The position numbers were made by a program, and so were the translations under genes. Under the pieces are notes generated by a model. The model had not been told where the DNA came from, did not search any database, and was given only the letters and a program-made list of their open reading frames with translations. This document shows positions 56,973 to 64,000 of a stretch of DNA of 64,000 bases, one piece after another. This DNA is from Mitosporidium daphniae (taxonomy: Eukaryota; Microsporidia). Location of the stretch: positions 51,469 to 115,468 of the forward strand of contig NW_013546622.1 of NCBI RefSeq assembly GCF_000760515.2, in the 5' to 3' direction. Each line of letters begins with the position of its first letter. Positions within the stretch are counted from its first letter, which is position 1.

Positions 56973-59900
56973 CTAGGAACAGTGGATGTGTACAAGACCT
57001 GTGGCAGCGACGACAGCAAAGAGCCCAATAGGTATTGGATGCCACGAAACCTGAACCCATTCCATGGGATCATTCATCCCAACACTGCTGGCAATGATAT
57101 CGTCATCTGCAACCGGTGGTAAATATACACTGAAAGCACGGGTTTCTCTATTATATGACCATGAGGCGATATTCGACGAATCGCCCTTCTTGGAGCGCGG
57201 ATCTGGCGTGCCAAACAGCTCTACCTTGCCATTCCAATTTGCCATTGCAAGCAATGTGCCGCCAAACCGGGAATTTGGATAAACGCCCACCCACTAAAGA
57301 AAGCATAAAAAGAGAAAAAAGAAAGCAAAAGCAGAAAGAATTATTGCAATTCGGACATACCATACGCGGGGTGGATGAGGCGAGGGTAATGACGCGGCCC
57401 GGTTCTGGCAATAATACAATTTTGGCGAGGTTTGATTCGTCTACTGCAATGACGGCACCAACAGGATCCCACGCCAGCGATCCCGTCGGAGTCTCTTTTT
57501 CCTGGTATCCAACCGCTTGATGGGCAGAGTGCATCCAGCTGGCATTGAGAAACGGGAGTCGTGACTGCAGTAATGTCGTCCGTGCATACATGTTATCCAA
57601 CAGCCAGAGCACAACGGTGTTGTCAAAAGAAGCTGTGATTACTTTGTTCGGATCGCTCATGGACCAGTCGATAGCAGAAATCAGTGTTGGATGTCCGGGA
57701 CTCATCAACACCAGTACGGGCTCGCGCAGCGATGAAAGATCAAATAGGGCGATGTAGCCTTCACGAGTGCCGGCTACTATGCGCAGAGGCTGCCCAGGGA
57801 TCTTGCACCAACTGAAGCACGTAATCGCATAGGAGGGAATTGCAAGCCTGCAAAGAGGTGCTTGAGTCAACAGATTTCCAGAGTCTGAGGTCCCTGGCGT
57901 GGGAAGCGCACCGCCTTCTTCCATCAAAGCTACAGCTGTATCTACCAAAATAAGCATGCTCCTCATACCAAGGCAAAACACAAATATGGCGCCAACAGCA
58001 TCGAGCACCGCCATAAGTGCTCGGGTATCTTGAGATGCTAGCATGGTGCCCATGGCAGGAGCTGTCGTTGCCCCTGTTGTAAAGAGAAAAGGGCACCACT
58101 TGACAGCGACAACAGTTCCCCGACCATCATCGCTATCGGTGAGATCTTCGCTACTTGATTCGCGCCCATCATCTGCATCTACCCCGCTTCCCAGAGACAC
58201 AGCATTGATGAGGACTGGTGCGCTTGCAATACGGTATCCCATCGCCATAGAATCAAAACAGAGAAAAAGCGCCCACAAATAAACGGTGAATTTTGAAACC
58301 GTGGGTGCTCCATTTCCGCCAACAGCGATCCATGTAATGCCATACTCTCCCTGCCACGCCATGCCAGGAAAAAAGTCAACAGACGTCAAGGGGAAGCCAT
58401 CTCCATATGCCACTGCATCTGTTGCTGACAAATGCAGGCCAGAAAGCGGTATCATTTCCGATGATGCCACCACCTCTGGTGCCGGGGTAACAAGCTTGGA
58501 ATCAGGGCTAAGGGTTGACGCTTCTGAGCTACAGGGGGCAAGACCAAGGACTCTTAGCTGCACCGGCTGCATGGCGGCACAAGGAAGCGGCCGCAGCGAC
58601 GTGAGGCTCGAAGATCCGGCTGCTGGCATCCCCCCCGGCACAGGACTAATTGCCAATGGCTGTGTTGTAGTTGCAGTTTTCCCAGGTGGTATGCCCCCGA
58701 TGGCGGCGACAAACCGTCGCGCCTGGAACCGGTCCAGCTGTGCTGGCACCACAAATTTACATAACAGCGAGATGTGCGAACGCTGTGAGGCGTCGATTTC
58801 ACCCTCTCCGCCCAGTGCAAAGCTGCCATCAGCCGGCGAAATAGTACGAGGTGACATCTGATAAAAGGCTGCATCTGCATCCCGAAAGGACGAGACCCCG
58901 AAAGAGCTCTCTCCAAGGTCTTCTGTCCGCGTCGTCGGCGGAGGCTTTCTGCGAACGTCGCGCGTTCGCCGCTCAGTTAGCATTTCAACGAGCTCCCGCT
59001 TGAGGGTAACTGTGTCCTCATCGCGTCGCATTGTTATGGAAAAATCAGCTGAAGGAGATGTCAGTGAGATGGCACCGCGCTTCTTGGTAAAATGAAAAGA
59101 AAAGAGCAGAGGCAGTTGCTGGTCAATGTATCCATGCAGGATATGGACCACGTCTGGTAGGCACATGATTCTATCGCAAATATGCCGACGTGCACGGCCA
59201 AATTGTGCCTCACCACCACCGCCACCTTCTTGAAATCGGTTGAGATCTTGCCGTTCGGAGAAGCGCAATACCCAACGTTCGGGCAAGAAGGCGCCAGGTC
59301 CAGCCGCCGGTGCCAGATCCTCTCCTGGAACAAGTGGTGCAAAGAACACGCGGCGCAAAAGCCTTGAACATCGCAATAAGATTTCAAAGTCATGTTCGTA
59401 ATGATGCATGTGGTACTTGTATGCGGGCAGCGATGCAAAGACCTTGGCGCACCCGGGCACCTGGCATACGAAACGGTCCTCAACAGGCGGGGCTGCCTCT
59501 GCTATGCCTTCATCCCCTTCTGTCGGCACTCTGCGCTTGAAGGCACGAGATGTGTGCGCGGAGCCAAAATGCAGCAGCGTTTGTGCCGATTCCGCTTCAA
59601 TGGCTCGTAACCATGGCTCGTCTGCCCAGACATCGTAGGAGGAGGATGAAGCCATGCGCATAGGATCTGCGTCACGCGTCAATAAAAAGCCCTTGGGCAT
59701 CAGCTCGTGAAGCGCCAGCTGGATTAACAACCCCATCATGGATTCATCTACGACGATGGTAGAAGTCTGTGCCATGAATGCAGCGGCAAGGTGGTGGCGC
59801 ACCTGTGCCACCACCTGTGCTACTTTGAGTGCGGGCTGTGGGCCTAGTACCTGGAAAATGGAGTGGAACTGCCAGATTTCGTTGGCATCCGGGTTTGCTT

Positions 59901-60664
59901 CGATAAAATCATTGAATTTCTACCTTCAATTTCCTTGAGATAAGTCGCCGGATGCTCTACGGGTGTCAATGAAATCCCATCAAACTCGTAGAGCAAATTG
60001 CTCCACTCGCCGAGAGAGCCTTTAAGCGTGGGATGCATGTAGCGCCAATGTGCCGCAAGCTCGTTTTCTGTAGGGAATCGCTCAAGACACTGCAGAACGG
60101 GGCATTTGTAAAGCTTGGGCAGAACTTTGGCTAGCGGCGAAGCAGATTTTGGCAATGCCGCATTTGTGGCCGACATAAGTTCATCTGACCCTTCGCTGCT
60201 CATTGGGGGTGGATTGACCACCAATACAGACTCCAAAGGCCCGTCAAAGATAGCTTCGTGCTGATACACTTGAAAATGCCGCTTCAGTGCCAACTTTGTG
60301 GCGAATATTCGCTCGCAGCCCGTAATTGGACATTTGTAGACTAACGCTGGCGCTCCAGGAAGATCCGAAAGGGAGGCTGCCGGTGGTGCAAGCGATGACC
60401 GAGGCGGTACGCGCTTCAGAATTGCACCTGCAGAGGCCTGTTGGCGCAGTGCTTGGGACGTTGCGTTTGCATTTGGGTTAATCTAAAGAGAAGTGGGTTA
60501 GATGTTACCTTTCTTGGCCTTCCCCGTCCTGGACGGGGAACGGCGAGTGGCTCTTGCCTACGGACCGAGGCATAATCGGTTGAGTAGTCGGAATGCGCCG
60601 CATGTGGATCTGGTTCTCTCGCCACTGCGGACGGCGGAGGTGCCGGTGGCGGCGGGGAAGACAT
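56973..60664 (-). CDS. zinc-finger/WD40 protein, TFIIIC tau91 (GTF3C2)-like
   Basis: 1190 residues. N-terminus: a proline run and an AT-hook (PRPGRGRPRK). Then three C2H2 fingers: YKCPITGCERIFATKLALKR, YKCPVLQCLERFPTENELAA and FVCQVPGCAKVFASLPAYKY, each with its histidine pair. The C-terminal half is a WD40 propeller: VAVKWCPFLF, ITCFSWCKIPGQPLRIVAGT, YIALFDLSSLREP, ISAIDWSMSDPNKVITASFD and LAWDPVGAVIA. The AT-hook plus propeller layout and the VAGT(x)EGYIALFD blade match the TFIIIC B-box subunit Tfc6/GTF3C2. The fingers are an unusual addition. Introns: 60483-60508 (26), 59898-59923 (26, AAG acceptor) and 57294-57360 (67, the longest in the window). The family call is by pattern only. Confidence 0.72.
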
Positions 60665-60877
60665 TTTTATGTGAATAAAGAAAAAGATTTTCTACCGACT
60701 ACATTTGTAATTTTACTTTTGATGCAAAGTTGCGAATTGCATTGATCTTGTTTGGCGCCATGATTAATTTTTAAATTAGAAGGGGCGTATTTACATGGGC
60801 AATTGCCACCCAGCCAGCCTCGGCCACCCAATTGCGCATGACATGGCAAATTAAGCCCCCAAAAATATTTAAACGGA

Positions 60878-60916
60878 GGGTTAGGGTTGCATTTGATCTG
60901 ATTTTAACCCTAACCC
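60878..60916. promoter_or_regulatory. inverted repeat of telomere-like boxes upstream of RPN6
   Basis: GGGTTAGGGTT (60878-60888) and its exact reverse complement AACCCTAACCC (60906-60916) flank 17 bp, ending 22 bp before the RPN6 start. It could form an 11-bp hairpin or bind a dimeric Myb/TRF-type factor. Confidence 0.6.
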
Positions 60917-60937
60917 AATTTTTACAAATTAGTCCCC

Positions 60938-62226
60938 ATGGAAGACAGAAGCACTGAAGAAATCGTGGCAATGATCAAGGCAATCAAAGAGGATTCTTGC
61001 GCACAAGATGGCCCCGCTGCCCGTGCAAAGATATCTAAAACACGTATTGAGGTGGCATCTTTTTCCTTTAGTGAAACTGCTCTTTGACGTGCTTAGCTCT
61101 CGCCCGTCTACCTTTGCACTGCAGCTTGAGCTTGCGCAGGAGATGGTCTATTGGGCCCGCAGCAAGCATAAGACATACTTGAGGATCAATTTGGAAATCA
61201 GGCTTGCAAAAATGTATCTTGGCCGCGTTCTCAAATGTGTAGATTGTTTGAAAAAAAGGACGAGCCCAAAAGAGCGCTGGCCCTTATCTCTTCACTCTAC
61301 AAGGAGCTAAGAAAGATGGATGACAAAATATTGTTGGTGGAAATCCAGCTTCTCGAGAGCCAAGTCTATCATTCCATTCAAAATGTCCCCAAGGCCAAGG
61401 TATTGTTCTGTCGATTTGGATTGCCATCCACTTGTTCCCGTTTTTGCTCTTATTGCTAGGCATCGTTGACAGGCGCCCGCGCCATGGCCAATACCATTTA
61501 CTGCTCATCAGACACACAAGCAATGCTTGATTTGTACGCTGGGATTCTTCATGCAGAAGAGGGGGACTATCGAACGGCCCATTCTTTTTTCTATGAAGCC
61601 GTAGAGGCAAAGCCGGAAAACCCTGCCATTGCGGGCCGAGCCCTAACCTATATGCTCTTGATGCTTCTTATTTTGGAAAAGGTGAGTCTGGTTTTTTATG
61701 CTAGGCAAATGAGGTCCAGGAAATTATCGCCAACACGGCGGGGTGGAAAGCATACTCTCCAGCTGCGAAAGCTTTGCCGGAATCTATCGCTGCGATGGGC
61801 GAAATCGCAAAAGCAGTTTTAGGACATTCTCTTGCGACTTTTGAATCTCTTCTCTCCTCCCCGAATATTGAGGGCGCGCTGGATTTATGGTGCAGGACGC
61901 GTCTTATGTCTCTTGGAAACATTCTGCTTCGCACGAACCTTCAAACACTCATAGCTCCATATTCACGGGTACAAATTTCTTTTTTGGCACAGCGGCTTGG
62001 CCTACCCGTGGATCTGGTTCTTTCACGCCTCTCGCAGATGATTTTAGACAAGCAGTTGCTCGGTTTCATTGACCAAGGTGCAGATATTCTACAATTGCTC
62101 GAAGAGGGTCCAGAAAATGTGGACCAAATCTACCCATCCCTCATCGCTACGATTGGCCATCTTGAGGGTGCTGTGGATGCCCTTGGGCGCAAAGCCGCCC
62201 TGCTTTCCGCTAACACGGCCCAGTGA
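60938..62226 (+). CDS. RPN6: 26S proteasome lid subunit Rpn6 (PSMD11)
   Basis: 382 residues, PCI domain. Matching segments: [83 protein letters not shown] and [17 protein letters not shown]. The N-terminal solenoid is shorter than in yeast or human Rpn6 (about 420-434). Introns: 61044-61071 (28), 61214-61242 (29), 61400-61459 (60) and 61682-61704 (23); the spliced length is an exact codon multiple. The 3' end (SANTAQ-stop) lies in a short tandem repeat. The promoter holds the inverted telomere-like repeat. Confidence 0.94.
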
Positions 62227-62269
62227 TTAAAACTGCCCAGTGGCTAACACGGCCCAGTGGCTAACACGA
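62210..62269. repeat. degenerate short tandem repeat at the RPN6 3' end
   Basis: The segment GCTAACACGGCCCAGTG recurs about three times with small changes across the RPN6 stop codon and the bases after it, so the last codons of RPN6 have been duplicated downstream. Confidence 0.75.
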
Positions 62270-62478
62270 TCCGGTAACCACCACTCAATAAAGCCTTTTA
62301 AGCGCATGGTCGAATGGAGTGTAGAGCAGCTTATCAAACAAGAGCTAGTCAAAACATGTGCCAAACCGCCATGGGTTGCTATTTTGGCGCTGGTGGCAGG
62401 TCTACCTGGCAGCAGTTTTAGTGTACCTGATACAATTTATTTAACATAGCAATCGCCGGAAGTGGTCACAAATGTACA

Positions 62479-63184
62479 TCAGTTGCGAGAGGGATGGCCT
62501 GAGTGGAAGAGAGAGAGAGATGTGGGGCCCAATAATCGACCTTGGTCATCCAGGCTGATCGGTCTATGCATCTGGTGTTGATGTCCTGGAAGCAGTTGTA
62601 TGCTGCTGAGCGAGGGAGAGCCATCTTTGTCCAGCTTTAATGTCTACAAATGTGAGGAAAGAACATTATCGATAAGGTACCTCTTTGTACTTTTGCAGAT
62701 AGATCTTCAGCAGCTGCACATAATGGTCAAATCCCAGAGATTCCATGGCCCATAAGATTTCCTCGCCGTTTATGGTCTTTCTTTTTTCCTGCTGGCATCG
62801 ATCGGAAGCCTCCGAGGTGACAAATGCAATAAATTCAGAAACACATTCCTGGACGGTCTCCTTGGCGTCCTTTGCTATCTTTGCATTGGAGGGGACGGCC
62901 ATTTTCATGATCCTGGCCACATTTGCAATCGGAAGCAGACGGTCTTGCTCCCGTACAATATTTGGCTCGTCCGAATCGTCAAAGTCATCCTCATGAAGAC
63001 CTAGGTGGTGTGAGCGATGATGGGATCGCATCCCGTCGTCCATGGAAGGCAAATATGAATGTGAAAACTGTGAAGACGGTGTTGCATGGTGCTGCATCAT
63101 GGAATTGTAGGACGACGATGGGGCCGACTGTTGAGAGACCACTTGGGAAGAAATGGCAGGAATATTTGTCGGGCCACTCATCAT
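62479..63184 (-). CDS. HAP3: CCAAT-binding factor subunit NF-YB/Hap3
   Basis: The histone-fold domain (residues 75-165) is clear: [40 protein letters not shown] and [20 protein letters not shown], ending [17 protein letters not shown]. The N-terminus is Ser/His/Gln-rich. Reading through, translation stops four residues after KYKE (stop at 62666). Splicing 62644-62680 (37 nt, GTACCT..TTTGTAG) instead adds 55 residues, ending at 62479, and the total is an exact codon multiple (222 residues). I annotate the spliced form; both may exist. NF-Y binds CCAAT, and ATTGG boxes occur in several intergenic regions here. Confidence 0.9.
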
Positions 63185-63256
63185 CTGTTGGAATTGATTA
63201 AAATTTATTCGAAAATATAGTTGTCAAGGCACATTTTTTGGCGAAATTTTGGCAAG

Positions 63257-63268
63257 GTTTAAATTTAA
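63257..63268. promoter_or_regulatory. A/T palindrome TTTAAATTTAAA
   Basis: Perfect 12-bp palindrome five bases before the proposed start of the cyclo-ligase gene; best example of the recurrent start-proximal element. Confidence 0.5.
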
Positions 63269-63272
63269 AACA

Positions 63273-63890
63273 ATTTCGCTCGCCAAATCACAGCTCCGCT
63301 CGAGGTTGTTGAAAAAACAGCGGCGAATTAGGTGCGGGGCAACATCCGACTTTGCCGGCTTCTCCCGTGCATTTGTCAATGCTGTGTATGAGAGACTTGG
63401 ATTAAAGGAAAGGAAAAGGATCTTTGTTTACCTTGATGGTCCACATGAGCTATCTGTTGCGCCGTTTATTGGCGCACTCTTGAACTATGGGCATTGCATA
63501 TATGTTCCGTGCTGGAGCAATTCTAAACCGGATGAACTTTTAAGGTATACTCCATTGCTATCAATTGAAGACATATCTTCGTTTCGCAAAGTTTCTGGGA
63601 TTCCCATGCCTAGCATCGAAGGCCAGGAGGTTGAAATTCCTTTACCGGATGCCATCTTTATCCCAGCAGTTGCCTATGACTACAAAGGCAATAGGCTTGG
63701 TAGAGGCACGGGCCACTTTGACAGATATCTGTGTTCGCTGCGAACGAGGAATCCCCCGATAAGCCCGCTTTTGATAGGGGTAATTCCAACAGAATATTAC
63801 CTTTTTGACGAGCTAATTCCCGCAGAGCCCCATGACATACCGATCGGCTATTTGCTGACAGGACATGAAGAGCTGATTAAAATCGAATAA
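63273..63890 (+). CDS. 5-formyltetrahydrofolate cyclo-ligase, no ATG start
   Basis: About 205 residues; ATP-dependent conversion of 5-formyl-THF to 5,10-methenyl-THF. Motifs: an N-terminal basic helix SLAKSQLRSRLLKKQRRIR, YVPCWSNSKPDELLRY, IPLPDAIFIPAVAYDYKGNR and the signature LGRGTGHFDRYL, ending GVIPTEYYLFDELIPAEPHD-type sequence. The frame is open upstream to 63249 but contains no ATG before the conserved region. At 63273, exactly where the family methionine is expected (M-S-L-x-K-S), the codon is ATT, five bases after TTTAAATTTAAA. Either AUU initiates, or a base differs from the true genome, or a tiny upstream exon was missed. Confidence 0.88.
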   Translation: MSLAKSQLRSRLLKKQRRIRCGATSDFAGFSRAFVNAVYERLGLKERKRIFVYLDGPHELSVAPFIGALLNYGHCIYVPCWSNSKPDELLRYTPLLSIEDISSFRKVSGIPMPSIEGQEVEIPLPDAIFIPAVAYDYKGNRLGRGTGHFDRYLCSLRTRNPPISPLLIGVIPTEYYLFDELIPAEPHDIPIGYLLTGHEELIKIE

Positions 63891-63901
63891 ATACAAAGCT
63901 T

Positions 63902-64000
63902 TTATTGCTGGTAATTTTTGCCGGAATAGTAATACGACGAATGGCAATTCATTTGACTGGGGGGATTGACTGGAGGATGAGGATGAGGATGAGGCTGAGG
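63902..64000 (-). CDS. C-terminal end of a proline/histidine-rich protein (partial)
   Basis: Reading the minus strand from base 64000 gives an open frame with a His-Pro dipeptide run (PQPHPHPHPPVNPPSQ), continuing NCHSSYYYSGKNYQQ and a stop at 63902-63904. It is convergent with the cyclo-ligase gene, 11 bp from its stop. The start lies beyond the window. The composition is low complexity and no family can be named. Confidence 0.45.
   Translation of the reverse strand, partial: PQPHPHPHPPVNPPSQMNCHSSYYYSGKNYQQ

Noticed and set aside
62240-62449. 70-codon frame after RPN6
   Set aside because: Its first residues are copies of the RPN6 tail from the tandem repeat, and it has no ATG at its start and no homology; more likely a by-product of duplication.

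Overview
The window is 64 kb of a small, gene-dense eukaryotic nuclear genome with a fungal look. About 38 protein genes lie on both strands, often less than 100 bp apart, together with one tRNA-Ser. Gene content is fungal (ARP4, LCP5, RPA49, RPC4, RPB9, HAP3/NF-YB, ZPR1, a CHD remodeller, full-length PRP8). The decisive trait is the spliceosomal introns. I place 63 of them from frame continuity and family alignment, and 61 are only 22-37 nt long. An early-diverging microsporidian-like or Rozella-related fungus (for example Mitosporidium or Paramicrosporidium type) fits best. This is inference from architecture, not a database match. OMA1 and a sideroflexin-like fragment suggest that a working mitochondrion is retained.

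Layout. 1-12 kb: left-truncated unknown gene (-), ZPR1 (+), Vps1-type dynamin (-), PRP43 (-), a small unknown gene (+), a PAQR receptor (+) and RPN7 (+). 12-20 kb: a four-TM unknown membrane protein (-), D-lactate dehydrogenase (-), short RPA49 (-) head-to-head with ARP4 (+), LCP5 (+) and a leucine-rich-repeat protein (+). 20-30 kb: CTP synthase and the 7.3-kb PRP8, both uninterrupted. 30-36 kb: MFS transporter (-), sideroflexin fragment (-), DDI1 (-), a six-exon unknown gene (-) and an acid-lipase-type hydrolase (-). 36-49 kb: CHD remodeller (+), RPB9 (-), OMA1 (+), a second unknown membrane protein (+), DPM1 (-) head-to-head with RPC4 (+), and a PGM2-type mutase carrying a frameshift (+). 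49-64 kb: PX-AGC kinase (-), SEC63 with nine introns (-), an RCC1-repeat protein (+), tRNA-Ser (-), an unknown one-TM protein (+), a zinc-finger/WD40 TFIIIC-like protein (-), RPN6 (+), HAP3 (-), 5-formyl-THF cyclo-ligase (+) and the C-terminal end of another gene (-).

The genes do not form an operon-like pathway. They are housekeeping genes for transcription (Pol I, II and III subunits, TFIIIC, NF-Y, CHD, ARP4), splicing (PRP8, PRP43), the proteasome (RPN6, RPN7, DDI1), secretion and glycosylation (SEC63, DPM1, dynamin) and lipid or nucleotide metabolism. Two sequence signals recur outside the genes: an A/T palindrome of the form TTTAAATTTAAA within about 40 nt of start codons, and a telomere-like AACCCTA/TAGGGTT motif in promoters and introns. 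Several genes are unusual: PGM2 (frameshift), the cyclo-ligase (no in-frame ATG), sideroflexin (C-terminal third only) and RPA49 (no C-terminal domain).
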